In this document: positions 1-9,555 of the stretch, piece by piece | How the letters are laid out: each line of letters starts with the position of its first letter | How positions within the stretch are numbered: the first letter of the stretch is position 1 | NCBI GenBank assembly: GCA_001602415.1 | Contig: CP012155.1 | Location: 1,782,718-1,846,717, forward strand | Origin: Bacteroidetes bacterium UKL13-3 | GTDB lineage: Bacteria; Bacteroidota; Bacteroidia; UKL13-3 | Direction of reading: 5' to 3' | Length of the DNA: 64,000 nt | The notes under the pieces: generated by a model | Database searches by the model: none | Told to the model about the DNA's origin: nothing | What the model saw: only the letters and a program-made list of their open reading frames with translations | Program-made: the position numbers and the translations under genes

Positions 1-547
1 GAGAAATTAAATAACCAATTTGAACAGCAGGAGGATCGGGGAAGTTAGCATTGGGGTATCCGTTGGGGTAATCTAAATATTCTTGATCAAGATATCGGCC
101 CATCCACCCAGTTTCCAAATTTTGGTCGGAGTCGCTTCCCGTAAGCCAAATATCGGTTGCTCTAAAGTGCGAATAATTAGGATTAGGATAACCAACACTT
201 TGAATAATACTTACCAAACCATCATTATACATATTACGGAAGTCGGTCATACCCGGGTGTAATCCAGTGGAAGTGTTATTGGTTATTTTTAACACTTTGT
301 TTTCGGCAATGGCAATATTGCTGCGTACAGCCATCAATTTACTATATTGATCGAGCGGAATAACCGTGTTGATACCATCGTTTCCACCGTTTAATTGGAT
401 TAAAACCAAAACGCGGTCATCGTGTGTAGCTTTACCCAAAAACTGCATGAGTGGGTTTTCTGCAAATGCTTTTACCCCCATTCCATTAATCACAACTGGA
501 GCCAATCCGCCTGTTATACTTTTGCGTAAAAAATCTTTTCTGTTCAT
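1..547 (-). CDS. DUF1501 family protein (N-terminal part, runs off window)
   Basis: The first 182 codons of a minus-strand gene are present; the 3' part lies beyond base 1. The start ATG at 547 opens MNRKDFLRKSITGG, a short basic N-terminus followed by a mildly hydrophobic export-type stretch. The conserved LVLIQLNGGNDGINTVIP stretch near residue 50 and HPGMTDFRNMYNDG further on are typical of DUF1501, a family related to alkaline phosphatase/sulfatase folds. It lies 21 bp downstream of a DUF1800 gene on the same strand, the usual pairing in Bacteroidota and Planctomycetes, so the two are probably co-transcribed and act together on the outside of the cell. The biochemical role of the pair is not established. 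Confidence 0.85.
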   Translation of the reverse strand, partial: MNRKDFLRKSITGGLAPVVINGMGVKAFAENPLMQFLGKATHDDRVLVLIQLNGGNDGINTVIPLDQYSKLMAVRSNIAIAENKVLKITNNTSTGLHPGMTDFRNMYNDGLVSIIQSVGYPNPNYSHFRATDIWLTGSDSDQNLETGWMGRYLDQEYLDYPNGYPNANFPDPPAVQIGYLIS

Positions 548-568
548 ACGTTATAAATTAAAGCGTGA

Positions 569-2284
569 TTAGCACAATTGATATTCAGCCAACCCAAACA
601 TATACTTCATCATTGCTTGCAACCTATCGGTTATGGTTTTTTTTGCAGCCGCATTGGTTGGGTTGTTTTTGTATGTGTTCCATGCATCTGTCCAATAAAT
701 ATCCGAATCTTGACCACTTAATAAATAGGCTTTTTTAATCGTGTCTTTGGATGCTTGAGAGAGAGGAACGGGGTGACATAAAGTTGATATTGCACTTATC
801 AATGCATTGGGATCTTCAGGATTTGGGAATTGATTCACAAAAGAGATTGTATCGTATATTAACTTAAACGAAAACCGATTGAACCCATTATACAGCATTG
901 TATCATTGTATAAGTTACGCTTAGGTAGGGTATCTGAATTAATCCATAATTCATAAAATTGAGGGTCTTCATAATATGCAGGCCAACCGGCAACATTGGG
1001 AGGGTCACCGATATCCTGTCCGCATAAAGCACTGAATTGTTGAAGATATATCCAATGTGCATATTGGGTTTGAATATTACTTGCGTCTGGAAAAACCAAT
1101 TCCATCATACGACTTGAACCAATAACTTGATCAATGGGCTGCTTAATCATGCAGCCCATGTTTAATGGATCAAAAAAGTGCTCACTTTTCAACAACTTTG
1201 ACACCACAACTTTGATATCATAATTGGAATCTCTAAATGCTTTTGCAAGCGGTTCAATCACATTTGTCTCTACAGATTCATCAATTACGTAATATATAAA
1301 GTAGCGGTAGAGTTTTCGGCAAATGTATTTGGATGTTTCTTGATGAGCAAAAATCATGTTGAGCATATCATTTAGCTCATCCATGCCCGCGTTGGTTCCT
1401 GTTCGTCCGTTTATAACTGTATTATTATAAAACGAAGAAAACTGTTTGTTATTTGTATCGTGTTTAGTTGTATCAAAAAAAGATGCAATATTAGTGCGAC
1501 TATTTCGCCAACCCGTTAGCACACGAGCAGCAGCTTTCACATCATCTTCCGTGTAGTGTTCTGCTATATCTTTTCCAATGGTAAACAACTCTTGTAATTC
1601 CCTGCCGTAATTTTCATCAGGTGATTTTTTTGTATTGTCTTCACCATTTAAATAAACAAGCATCGCAGGGTCTATTGTTACTTGTTTAACCAATTCTTTG
1701 AAATCTCCCAAACAGTTGGCTCTAAGCAACGAATGGTGCTTATAAACATATCGCGAATCTTGAACAATGGTTGTTTGTGTGGCAAAATGGTTGTGCCAAA
1801 ATAGGGTCATCTTTTCGCTTATGTTCCGATTGGGAGTGAGCATTAACCTTATCCACCATGATTTAAAGGAACTCATACGCGCACCTTCGAGGTTTGGATT
1901 CACAGCAGCATTCACCCAAGTTTGTCCAAATGGAACGGTAGGGTCTGCTGTGTTTGCGTTGTTTCCGTAATTATTAAGTGGCGGAGGAGGAGGGTTAGGA
2001 GGTATATTAAGTATACTATCAACAGCCTCACTCATTGTTTTGGTTTTGAAAAAATCCACATCAGCTTTTGATAAACCCAATAAGGTTCTTCGTAACAAGT
2101 GTAAAATTTGTGCTTCATTGAACAGGCCTGTATATTCGGTTAAGCCGGTGCTTGTTTTGGCAAGATGACGGGGTAATGTTTTGTTCGAAGGATCTATATA
2201 ATCAATCGTAGCAAATGTTGGCTTCTCTTGAACAATTGTTGTTGCTGCATCTTTTAAAAAAATTCTGCGCGATATTTTGGCCAT
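569..2284 (-). CDS. DUF1800 domain-containing protein
   Basis: A 571-residue protein of the DUF1800 family. Recognisable blocks are LLRRTLLGLSKADVDFF (about residue 65), KMTLFWHNHFAT (about 160), NYGRELQELFTIG (about 225) and GWPAYY in the last third; the NRELQELFT-type block is the family signature. The N-terminus has a twin-arginine-like SRRIFLK, but no clear hydrophobic core follows, so export by Tat is uncertain. It is transcribed just upstream of the DUF1501 gene (21 bp gap), forming the common DUF1800/DUF1501 pair. The molecular function is unknown; association with secreted or surface polymer processing is only inferred from family context. Confidence 0.9.
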   Translation of the reverse strand: MAKISRRIFLKDAATTIVQEKPTFATIDYIDPSNKTLPRHLAKTSTGLTEYTGLFNEAQILHLLRRTLLGLSKADVDFFKTKTMSEAVDSILNIPPNPPPPPLNNYGNNANTADPTVPFGQTWVNAAVNPNLEGARMSSFKSWWIRLMLTPNRNISEKMTLFWHNHFATQTTIVQDSRYVYKHHSLLRANCLGDFKELVKQVTIDPAMLVYLNGEDNTKKSPDENYGRELQELFTIGKDIAEHYTEDDVKAAARVLTGWRNSRTNIASFFDTTKHDTNNKQFSSFYNNTVINGRTGTNAGMDELNDMLNMIFAHQETSKYICRKLYRYFIYYVIDESVETNVIEPLAKAFRDSNYDIKVVVSKLLKSEHFFDPLNMGCMIKQPIDQVIGSSRMMELVFPDASNIQTQYAHWIYLQQFSALCGQDIGDPPNVAGWPAYYEDPQFYELWINSDTLPKRNLYNDTMLYNGFNRFSFKLIYDTISFVNQFPNPEDPNALISAISTLCHPVPLSQASKDTIKKAYLLSGQDSDIYWTDAWNTYKNNPTNAAAKKTITDRLQAMMKYMFGLAEYQLC

Positions 2285-2357
2285 AGCAAGTAATTTTAAC
2301 TATGACCAAGTTAGTTTAATATGGTATAATTTCTATGTGTTTTGATGTAAATTTAAT

Positions 2358-3212
2358 TTATGCAATACGGTCTGCTCCCGAGTAAATATTAAACCTATCT
2401 CCACGTAAAAAGCCGATTAGTGTTATCCCAAATTCGTTTGCAGTTTGAACAGCAAGACTACTGGGAGCTCCAACTGCGCATACAATAGGAATATTGGCCA
2501 TAGCTACTTTTTGCATGAGTTCGAAGCTAGCCCGGCCACTTAGTAACAGAATAGAATTATTGCTAGGAAATACCTCGGCAAACTCGGTGTGATAAGTGGC
2601 TCCTATTAATTTATCGAGTGCATTGTGTCTTCCAACATCTTCCCTTAGGATTTTAAGATTACCTTCACTATCAAACAATGCACATGCATGTATGCCACCA
2701 GTATGCTCAAACACACTCTGCTGTGCCCTTAATTTATTGGGAAGTCCAATGATGATTTCCTTCTGAATTCTTAATTCTAAGTTCTCAATTCTCAATTGAC
2801 AGCTTGTTCGTATGGCCTCAATACTCTCTTTTCCGCACACACCACAACTGCTGGTTGTATAGAAGTTTCGATGGAGTTTAACGAAATCAATTACCACTTG
2901 CGGCTTCAATTCTACCCGAACAATATTCTCTTTGTTTTCAATAGAATTGAGTTCGGTGCAATACTGTATTTTGTATACTTCATTGGGAGATGCTATAATT
3001 CCCTCGGTAAGTAAAAATCCTAAGGCTAATTCAAAATCATGCCCCGGAGTTCGCATGGTAACTGATATCCTTCTTTGCTCGCGCAGAGTATCTGGCCCAT
3101 ATCCCAGCCTTATTTCCAGAGGTTCTTCTACAGCGAGTAAATCAACGGTTTGCTCAATATGATTTCCGTTTACTTTCGTTATATGAATGGGAGATACGCT
3201 TGGTTGAGTCAT
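2358..3212 (-). CDS. fdhD: Formate dehydrogenase accessory sulfurtransferase FdhD
   Basis: 284 residues, normal length for FdhD. The family passes sulfur from a cysteine desulfurase to the bis-MGD cofactor of formate dehydrogenase, using a conserved CxxC pair; here it is C123 and C126 in TTSSCGVCGKESIEAI. Other family blocks are RTPGHDFELALGFLLTEGII, FEHTGGIHACALFD, REDVGRHNALDKLIG and LLLSGRASFELMQK. The segment after the CxxC (about residues 137-149) is encoded by a low-complexity run of ATTCTTAATTCTAAG-like repeats, unusual for this family. No formate dehydrogenase is in the window, so its client enzyme must be elsewhere. It heads towards the DUF pair but is probably grouped with the MobA fusion upstream (100 bp gap). 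Confidence 0.93.
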   Translation of the reverse strand: MTQPSVSPIHITKVNGNHIEQTVDLLAVEEPLEIRLGYGPDTLREQRRISVTMRTPGHDFELALGFLLTEGIIASPNEVYKIQYCTELNSIENKENIVRVELKPQVVIDFVKLHRNFYTTSSCGVCGKESIEAIRTSCQLRIENLELRIQKEIIIGLPNKLRAQQSVFEHTGGIHACALFDSEGNLKILREDVGRHNALDKLIGATYHTEFAEVFPSNNSILLLSGRASFELMQKVAMANIPIVCAVGAPSSLAVQTANEFGITLIGFLRGDRFNIYSGADRIA

Positions 3213-3312
3213 CTTATAAACGAATATAATTTATGTACACGAAGAAACGAATCTAATCTAATAGAAAAGGCAGAAGAACACGAAAAGTAAATGCTAATGA
3301 CTTAAAAAAATG

Positions 3313-4380
3313 TTAGGCTGTATCGATACTTTTTATCGCATCCAATGATGAAGGATAGATACGTTTCACGTTAACTGTTTTAAGAAATTGTTGAAGGGAT
3401 GTGTTCCCCTTTCGATAAAAATCAAAGAGGAGGGAAGCACACTGTTTTTCATAAATAGCCAACAATGGTTCATCAAAACCCGACTCCGGATTTTGATAAC
3501 AAACTACATCGTACTCTTCTTCTCTTGCATTAATCAATGCCTTCATATCAGATTGGTTGAAGTAAGGGTAATCGCAACCCATAACTAGTAACGATGATTC
3601 CGATAATTGATTGAATGCAGTTAATACGCCCGTCATTGGACCTGCATTTGCAAATGTCGCACTATCAAAGATAGATTGGTATTGTTGGGATATTTTCGAT
3701 TCCTGTTGCTTGTTGCACGAAACATAAACATTGCTAACAAACAACCCCATCATATCAGCAACAAAAGCATATTGTTCTTTAGGGTGGTACTTGATAAAGG
3801 CTTTATCTGCCCCCATTCTGACACTCTGTCCGCCACATAATACCAATCCTATTATCCCTTGCTGTAGTCCTTTTTGTTCGTTTTTGCATTCGTTTCTAGT
3901 CAAAAAAAAGTCCTTTGGTAACACAACAACCTCTTCGATACCATAATACTTTTTTGCATCTTCCAACAAATAATCTCGAATAACCAATAAGAGTTTTGTA
4001 TGTGTATTAAGAGTTTTGAAAGAATCAATTAAATATGAAAGATCAGGCTCCAATCCCTCTTTTCTATCCATTTCCAAACGCCCAATTTCATCAATAATAA
4101 TCCAATCAGGTTGTTCGTTGATAGCATTTCTAATGATGTTTCGGGCTATTTCAAATACACTTTTATCAAAAACAAATCGCCCAATTCTTATACCTTCATC
4201 TGTTTCGTTTAATTGTAAATTATGATAGGTGTGGTGTTGAATATCGAAGAGTTTTCGCTTGCCGTCAACATCAGGTGTAAGGATTCCTGCCACAGAATAT
4301 TGGTTGGAAATCCAATTCAATAGCAAGGTAGTTTTACCTGTTTGAATAGGTTCGCTTAAAATGTAAATGTGATTAATCAT
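3313..4380 (-). CDS. mobA: THEP1-like NTPase fused to MobA molybdenum cofactor guanylyltransferase
   Basis: 355 residues with two domains. Residues 1 to about 170 look like the NTPase_1/THEP1 family: P-loop SEPIQTGKTT at residues 9-18, a TPDVDGKRK block near 38, and Walker B WIIIDEIGRLEM near 95. Residues from about 178 onward are a MobA nucleotidyltransferase: LVLCGGQSVRMGADKAFI is the GGxSxRMGxDK motif, and LVMGCDYPYF is the metal-binding D region. MobA joins GMP from GTP to molybdopterin to make MGD. MobB-MobA fusions are known; a THEP1-type P-loop domain in the MobB position is less usual. The neighbours are FdhD and, 9 bp downstream in coordinate terms, a membrane protein gene transcribed just before it. 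Confidence 0.85.
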   Translation of the reverse strand: MINHIYILSEPIQTGKTTLLLNWISNQYSVAGILTPDVDGKRKLFDIQHHTYHNLQLNETDEGIRIGRFVFDKSVFEIARNIIRNAINEQPDWIIIDEIGRLEMDRKEGLEPDLSYLIDSFKTLNTHTKLLLVIRDYLLEDAKKYYGIEEVVVLPKDFFLTRNECKNEQKGLQQGIIGLVLCGGQSVRMGADKAFIKYHPKEQYAFVADMMGLFVSNVYVSCNKQQESKISQQYQSIFDSATFANAGPMTGVLTAFNQLSESSLLVMGCDYPYFNQSDMKALINAREEEYDVVCYQNPESGFDEPLLAIYEKQCASLLFDFYRKGNTSLQQFLKTVNVKRIYPSSLDAIKSIDTA

Positions 4381-4389
4381 TGCCCGGTG

Positions 4390-5400
4390 TTATTTGTATA
4401 ACGAAAACACAATGAAATTAACTACGAATGCTTTATATACAGCAAGACCTTTATGTTGCTTTCGGGCCAATTGCAAGGCAGGAGAGATGTGGGTTCTGAT
4501 TTCAGGAATACCGTCTAGTATAGACGTTAATTCTGTTGCTTTATGATTCCGTTGTTTGTTCAACCAAATTGTCATCCATTTTTTCACGAGAGGGTTGACA
4601 ATATAAAATAAGGTTAACAGAGCGGCAATAGTCCGACCAAGGACAAACCATATTTTACTCGTTGATCCTTGAAGGGCGAAGACCGTAACTATACATACTA
4701 ACACAAAAACGGCAGCAATTAGTTTGGAATACAATCGTTTTTGAGGAGTGGTTATATCATCGTACTTGGAGAGCGTTAACTCATTGTAAGATAATAATAA
4801 ATGTACTGATTGTTCATGCACAACTTTAGGCAATCCGGAGGCCCACCAACCCAATACAAATCCCCAGATAACATATACTCCCGTGTACACAGCAATCAAC
4901 CAAAAACTAAAGGAGAAATCATTAAAAATGGAAAGATCTTTTAAGATGCCTGCCACAAAAGCATCAAGTGCTTCCCAGATACTTTTTCCGAAGATGAGCG
5001 TGGCAAATAAAAATTTCTGAGCAGCTGATTCAAGTAAAGCTATCATTCCGAATAAACAGGCTGCTAATCTAAAAAAAGGAATTACCTTAAACAGGAGCGC
5101 TCCAATTAACCCTTGAAAGCCAACAGCAATGTAAGCCATAGGAGGTGAGTGGGGGCTTGCTGCTGCTTTAACAAGTATGACAAGTAGTGTTGCTTGAAGA
5201 ATTGCTTTGAATGGTTTATTACTTTCGAAGGCGATTAAAGTTATCATCACGATAGCAAATCCTCCCAAAAAAAATCCGGTAAAGGGAATTTTAAGTGCGT
5301 GCATCACACCGCCTAAGCCACTTTCGCTAAGTGCCCATAAAGCAGTGAGTTTTGTTATTGTATTTGATGGAGATGAAACCACGTTAGTGTTTGCTAACAA
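4390..5400 (-). CDS. Unrecognised polytopic membrane protein next to mobA
   Basis: 336 residues, with about seven to eight hydrophobic segments. The first half has a glycine/alanine-rich layout ([19 protein letters not shown], then [18 protein letters not shown], then [10 protein letters not shown]) that recalls substrate-binding S components of ECF-type importers; this is an impression, not an assignment. The second half has two more membrane spans ([17 protein letters not shown] and [15 protein letters not shown]) and an amphipathic basic C-terminal part. Its start lies 17 bp inside the 3' end of the MFS gene and it ends 9 bp before the NTPase-MobA gene, so the three are almost certainly co-transcribed. 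A role in molybdate or cofactor transport is inferred only from this position. Confidence 0.6.
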   Translation of the reverse strand: MLANTNVVSSPSNTITKLTALWALSESGLGGVMHALKIPFTGFFLGGFAIVMITLIAFESNKPFKAILQATLLVILVKAAASPHSPPMAYIAVGFQGLIGALLFKVIPFFRLAACLFGMIALLESAAQKFLFATLIFGKSIWEALDAFVAGILKDLSIFNDFSFSFWLIAVYTGVYVIWGFVLGWWASGLPKVVHEQSVHLLLSYNELTLSKYDDITTPQKRLYSKLIAAVFVLVCIVTVFALQGSTSKIWFVLGRTIAALLTLFYIVNPLVKKWMTIWLNKQRNHKATELTSILDGIPEIRTHISPALQLARKQHKGLAVYKAFVVNFIVFSLYK

Positions 5401-6610
5401 AGCGGGTTGATAAAGTTTGGTATGCGAAAAACAAGCTTAATACTGTGAGGATTGCAGCCAAATAAAACGCTGCTCCGGGTAAATAAATTGGTGCATCTTT
5501 AGCAGTAAAGTAGGCAAACAATCCATTCATAAGTACCGGACCAATAATTGAAGTTACACTCATTAAACTCGTGAGGGCACCTTGTAATTCGCCTTGCTCA
5601 TTTGCAGGAACCTGAGATGAAATAATTCCTTGTAAGGCCGGACCAGCAATTCCTCCTAAACAATATGGAACCAAAAAGGCAAACATCATCCAAGTAGTTG
5701 AGGCCATTCCAAATAAAAGTAATCCAACGGAATACAAGGCAATACCAAGGTAAATCGACTTTTGTTGTCCCAATTTGGGAATCACTACCCTAATTAATCC
5801 ACCTTGAACAATAGATACCAAAACACCCACAACTGCCAACGAGTAGCCTACCATTTTTTCATCCCACGAAAATTTAAACATGGTATAATAACTCCAGTTG
5901 CTTTGCACAGCGTGAGCTGCTATATATACCAATATCAACGAAACTACCAATCCAGAAACAACGGGATACTTTCTTAAATGCATCAGTGAACCGATTGGAT
6001 TGGCGCGTTTCCAATTAAAAGGTCTGCGTTGTGATGCATCTAATGATTCGGGCAGCACAAAAAAGCCATAAACAACATTGCAAATAGTTAGTGCTGCTGC
6101 AACCAAAAAGGGCGCTCTCGGACCCCAAGCTCCTCCAGCTAAACCACCGATTAGCGGACCAATAATAAAACCTAAACCAAAAGCTGCACCTATTAGTCCA
6201 AAGTTTTGTGCACGTTTTTCGGGTGTGCTTATATCTGCAATATATGCTGTTGCAGTGGTAAAGCTTGCGCCAAACATTCCGGCAATTAAACGCCCCACAA
6301 ATAACCAAGCCAATGTTGGTGCGTAGGCATGAAAAATGTAATCAATACCCAATCCCAATAAAGATAATAGCAAAACGGGTCTGCGGCCAAAACGGTCGCT
6401 TAATCCACCCATGATGGGCGAGAACAGAAATTGCATAATGGCAAACGAAAACATCAACCAACCGCCATAACGGGATGCCTCGCTAATACCTTCTCCCGTG
6501 AGTTGAGCAATCAATTTTGGCACAACCGGAATAATTACTCCTATTCCAATTACGTCTACTAAAATGGTTATGAAAATGAATATTAATGCATTGTTTCGTT
6601 TTACAGTCAT
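5384..6610 (-). CDS. MFS transporter, TetA-like (TCR/Tet family)
   Basis: 408 residues and about 12 membrane helices. The N-terminus [20 protein letters not shown] and the loop [16 protein letters not shown] carry the DxxGxGxxxPxxP helix-1 pattern and the GxxSDRxGRRxxL loop 2-3 motif of the Tet(A) group of drug:H+ antiporters, followed by the [20 protein letters not shown] motif of helix 4. Automatic annotation would call it tetracycline resistance, but this subfamily is widespread in Bacteroidota chromosomes and nothing here shows the substrate. Its stop codon lies inside the next gene (17 bp overlap), suggesting translational coupling with the membrane protein and MobA fusion. Confidence 0.88.
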   Translation of the reverse strand: MTVKRNNALIFIFITILVDVIGIGVIIPVVPKLIAQLTGEGISEASRYGGWLMFSFAIMQFLFSPIMGGLSDRFGRRPVLLLSLLGLGIDYIFHAYAPTLAWLFVGRLIAGMFGASFTTATAYIADISTPEKRAQNFGLIGAAFGLGFIIGPLIGGLAGGAWGPRAPFLVAAALTICNVVYGFFVLPESLDASQRRPFNWKRANPIGSLMHLRKYPVVSGLVVSLILVYIAAHAVQSNWSYYTMFKFSWDEKMVGYSLAVVGVLVSIVQGGLIRVVIPKLGQQKSIYLGIALYSVGLLLFGMASTTWMMFAFLVPYCLGGIAGPALQGIISSQVPANEQGELQGALTSLMSVTSIIGPVLMNGLFAYFTAKDAPIYLPGAAFYLAAILTVLSLFFAYQTLSTRFVSKH

Positions 6611-6626
6611 TATAGGTTTACAATTT

Positions 6627-7952
6627 TTAAGCAGGTAAATCTAAATAAAAAGTTGAACCTTTCTGTTCTTCACTTTCAACCCAAAGCATGCCACCATGCT
6701 GTTCGGCTAGTTGTTTGCTAATGTGTAATCCCAATCCAGTAGAATCTTCCTCATGAAGTCCCTTACGGCCTGCTGGAGTAAATTTGTCAAATAAATAAGG
6801 TAGATACTCTTGTGGAATGCCAATTCCATTATCGCTAACCGAAATACGAACCTTGTTGTCAATCCTTCTTAATTCAATCTCAATACGTCCGTTTTTTTCT
6901 GGAGTAAACTTAATCGCATTACCAATTAAATTATCAATAATCCGTTGTATTTTGTTTTTGTTAACAGCTAAAACAATCCACTCTTCGGGCAGTACTAATG
7001 CTAATTCCACTTTGTTACTTACAATTCTTTTCCAATTTCGGTAAGCATCCTGCAACAGCATATTTAAATGTTCATTGGTTTTATGAAGCAGAGGTGTATT
7101 TTCCTCTTGAGCGGCTGTCACAATTTCACGTATAATACCATCTGCTTTAACACAACAATCTTTGATATACTGAAAATAAGCAGCTTGTTCGTTTTCCTGA
7201 CCAGGCATTTGCATGATTTCAACCAACGATTGTATATTATTAAGTGGTGAGCGTAAATCATGAGCAACCATGCTTAACAGTTCATTTTTTGATTGATTTG
7301 CCAATTCAATCTGTTCGTTTTTGGCTTCAATTATTTTTACTTTTTTAAAATAATTACAATGGTATGTGTAAAGTATACGAGAAATAACAAAGTAAACTAT
7401 TAATAGCATACAAAAGGCTGTAATATTGGTAATCCAGATTGTATTATCTACCTGCAAGAAAAACATACCACTCATAAATACAACGAATGAAACAACCTCG
7501 ATGGCAAATGTTTCTTTGGTGGAATACACAAGAACTGAAGCAATAACAAATAAGCCAACCATAAGCATGGCAAGCGTATTTGACGGATTGGGTGTGCTTT
7601 GCGCTAAAAAAGAAAATGCAATATTTTTAAGTATGAATAGTAAAGAATAAAGCCAAACAATAAAATGATAGCGAACCAAATTACGTGGTTCGATTTTTTT
7701 TCGCATGATGTATATAACGAAGGCGAAGATGATTGATAACCCAACAAAATAAGCATTGATAATACTAAATGCGTGGTAATTTACGAAGTTAGCTTGGTAG
7801 TTTGATGTAGAGGAAAAAACACGCCAAACAATACCCGCCACAACCGAAAACAGTGCAATAAATTGAACAACTTTAAAATTTTGAATTCGTGTTTGATGGC
7901 AGAATTCCTTTCTGAAGTTGGGGTCTATTGATGTGAGTATATATAGTTTCAT
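6627..7952 (-). CDS. Membrane-bound sensor histidine kinase
   Basis: I take the ATG at 7952 ([13 protein letters not shown]) rather than an upstream one at 8009, because the hydrophobic N-terminal region starts just after it; that gives 441 residues. Six or so membrane helices fill residues 25-200. A short coiled coil ([20 protein letters not shown]) leads into a HisKA domain with the phospho-acceptor H231 in [12 protein letters not shown]. The HATPase_c domain has the N box [13 protein letters not shown]1 box DNGIGIP, F box LFDKF and G2 box [16 protein letters not shown]. No receiver domain or response regulator is next to it, so the partner is elsewhere (orphan kinase). It lies 16 bp from the MFS gene and diverges from the helicase gene. 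Confidence 0.9.
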   Translation of the reverse strand: MKLYILTSIDPNFRKEFCHQTRIQNFKVVQFIALFSVVAGIVWRVFSSTSNYQANFVNYHAFSIINAYFVGLSIIFAFVIYIMRKKIEPRNLVRYHFIVWLYSLLFILKNIAFSFLAQSTPNPSNTLAMLMVGLFVIASVLVYSTKETFAIEVVSFVVFMSGMFFLQVDNTIWITNITAFCMLLIVYFVISRILYTYHCNYFKKVKIIEAKNEQIELANQSKNELLSMVAHDLRSPLNNIQSLVEIMQMPGQENEQAAYFQYIKDCCVKADGIIREIVTAAQEENTPLLHKTNEHLNMLLQDAYRNWKRIVSNKVELALVLPEEWIVLAVNKNKIQRIIDNLIGNAIKFTPEKNGRIEIELRRIDNKVRISVSDNGIGIPQEYLPYLFDKFTPAGRKGLHEEDSTGLGLHISKQLAEQHGGMLWVESEEQKGSTFYLDLPA

Positions 7953-8025
7953 GGTGGGGTGAATCCTAACGCAATATATTATCCTATTAGTTATTATCTT
8001 ACCTTGCAAAAAAAAAATATATCAA

Positions 8026-9291
8026 GTGAATTTTAGAGATTTTAATTTTAATGAAACCCTTTTAGATGGATTAGATGCCATGGGTTTTGAAAAAGCAACC
8101 CCCATTCAAGAACAATCAATACCTGTAGTTTTAGCCAATAAAGATTTAATTGCGTGCGCACAAACCGGAACCGGAAAAACAGCAGCCTACCTTTTACCCA
8201 TTATGAACAAGATTAAAGAGGAAGGAAACGGCAAACTGAGCACGTTAATTATTGCACCTACTCGTGAACTGGCTCAACAAATTGACCAGCAAGTAGAAGG
8301 ATTGGCCTATTTTACTGGCATTACTTCCATACCTGTATACGGAGGTGGAGACGGAAATATTTTTGCGCAACAACAAAAAGCCATGCGCGAAGGTGCAGAT
8401 ATAGTGATTGCTACTCCCGGCAGGTTAATTGCCATGCTAACCTCCAGTGGATCGGTAGACATGAGCTCTATTAAACACTTGGTGTTGGATGAAGCCGATA
8501 GAATGTTGGACATGGGCTTTTTTGATGATATTGTTCGTATAATTAACTATTTGCCAGCTGAGCGTCAAACGTTATTATTTTCAGCTACTATGCCACCCAA
8601 AATTCGTTTGTTGGCCAATAAAATCCTTAAAAATCCTGAACAAATTAATATTGCTATTAGCAAACCCGCTGAAGGAATTTTGCAACAAGCCTACATGGCT
8701 TATGATAATCAGAAAATTGCCTTGGTAAAATCGGTATTGAAAGAACACCATACTGGAAGCATCATAATGTTTGCCGGAACCAAAGATAAGGTGAAAGATT
8801 TGAACAGGGAGCTGAACCGAGCAGGAATCTCCATCAAAGCTTTTCATAGCGACTTAGAACAATTAGAGCGCGAAGATATTATGCGCCAGTTTCGAAACAG
8901 AGAAATTCGTATTTTAATTGGCACGGATATTCTTTCACGCGGAATTGATGTTGATGGAATCAGTCTTGTTATCAATTATGACGTACCACCAGATCCGGAA
9001 GATTATGTTCACCGAATTGGTAGAACAGCCCGTGCCGAAACTACCGGAACAGCCATTACATTCATTACACCCAAAGATGCCCGCAGGTTTTTTGATATTG
9101 AAAGTTTAATTGGCTATGATATTGTTAAACTTCCTTTGCCTGAAGGATTAGGAGAAGCGCCATTATACCAGCCTGAAGTGCGTGTTAAAAGTGATTTTAA
9201 GAAGCCATCATTCCGCAAGAAGCCGGGATTTACAAAAAATGGACCTCGTAAAGAGGGAGCAAAACCTCATAAACCAGGTAAGAGTTCATAA
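8026..9291 (+). CDS. rhlE: DEAD-box ATP-dependent RNA helicase, RhlE-like
   Basis: 421 residues with every core motif: Q motif GFEKATPIQEQSIP, motif I AQTGTGKT, Ia PTRELAQQ, II DEAD, III SAT, IV IIMFAGT, V RGIDV and VI HRIGRTARA. The basic tail after about residue 385 (KKPSFRKKPGFTKNGPRKEG) is the short lysine/arginine-rich RNA-binding extension seen in RhlE proteins. These enzymes unwind short RNA duplexes in ribosome assembly and RNA decay. The start is a GTG with no Shine-Dalgarno sequence, preceded by an A-run; the next in-frame ATG would remove the Q motif, so GTG is preferred. A hairpin terminator follows at once. Confidence 0.93.
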   Translation: MNFRDFNFNETLLDGLDAMGFEKATPIQEQSIPVVLANKDLIACAQTGTGKTAAYLLPIMNKIKEEGNGKLSTLIIAPTRELAQQIDQQVEGLAYFTGITSIPVYGGGDGNIFAQQQKAMREGADIVIATPGRLIAMLTSSGSVDMSSIKHLVLDEADRMLDMGFFDDIVRIINYLPAERQTLLFSATMPPKIRLLANKILKNPEQINIAISKPAEGILQQAYMAYDNQKIALVKSVLKEHHTGSIIMFAGTKDKVKDLNRELNRAGISIKAFHSDLEQLEREDIMRQFRNREIRILIGTDILSRGIDVDGISLVINYDVPPDPEDYVHRIGRTARAETTGTAITFITPKDARRFFDIESLIGYDIVKLPLPEGLGEAPLYQPEVRVKSDFKKPSFRKKPGFTKNGPRKEGAKPHKPGKSS

Positions 9292-9294
9292 AAG

Positions 9295-9331
9295 AAGAGG
9301 CTGTTTCTGATGAAGAAATACCCTCTTTTTT
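9295..9331 (+). terminator. Intrinsic terminator after the DEAD-box helicase gene
   Basis: An AAGAGG...CCTCTT stem, with a second TTTCT/AGAAA helix inside it, runs straight into a T-run. It starts four bases after the helicase stop codon. Confidence 0.7.
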
Positions 9332-9342
9332 ATTGGTGATGT

Positions 9343-9555
9343 TTAGTTTAATAATATTTTCTGCGTGAGTGTGGTTCGATCTGATTTTTCTAATTGAATG
9401 AAGTATACTCCGCACTCAATGTCTTGCATATTTATCTGGGAATCTTCTTTAATAACTTGCTGCATTAAAACTTTTCCTGTTACATCCTATGTGTTTGCTT
9501 GCGCTATCGAACAAATTGTTAGTAAACTAAATGTGAATAGGAGGGTTGCTTTCAT
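9343..9555 (-). pseudogene. Remnant of a T9SS-secreted protein: signal peptide joined to a sorting-domain tail, with an in-frame TAG
   Basis: Reading the minus strand from the ATG at 9555 gives a clean signal peptide (MKATLLFTFSLLTICSIAQA), then N-T-TAG, and in the same frame DVTGKVLMQQVIKED, IECGVYFIQLEKSD and LTQKILLN before a TAA at 9343-9345. The second part matches the last 45 or so residues of a type A T9SS C-terminal sorting domain (the DVTGK... GVYFIQL...K motif order). All 71 codons stay in frame, but the whole mature domain is missing and one stop interrupts. This is best read as an internal deletion of a secreted-protein gene, then decay. It is probably not expressed as a functional protein. 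Confidence 0.7.

Noticed and set aside
569-2284. Firm Tat-signal call for the DUF1800 protein
   Set aside because: SRRIFLK fits the twin-arginine motif, but no hydrophobic core follows.
5384-6610. Tetracycline resistance gene tetA
   Set aside because: Only family-level similarity; the genomic setting is a chromosomal cofactor-type group with no TetR neighbour or mobile element.
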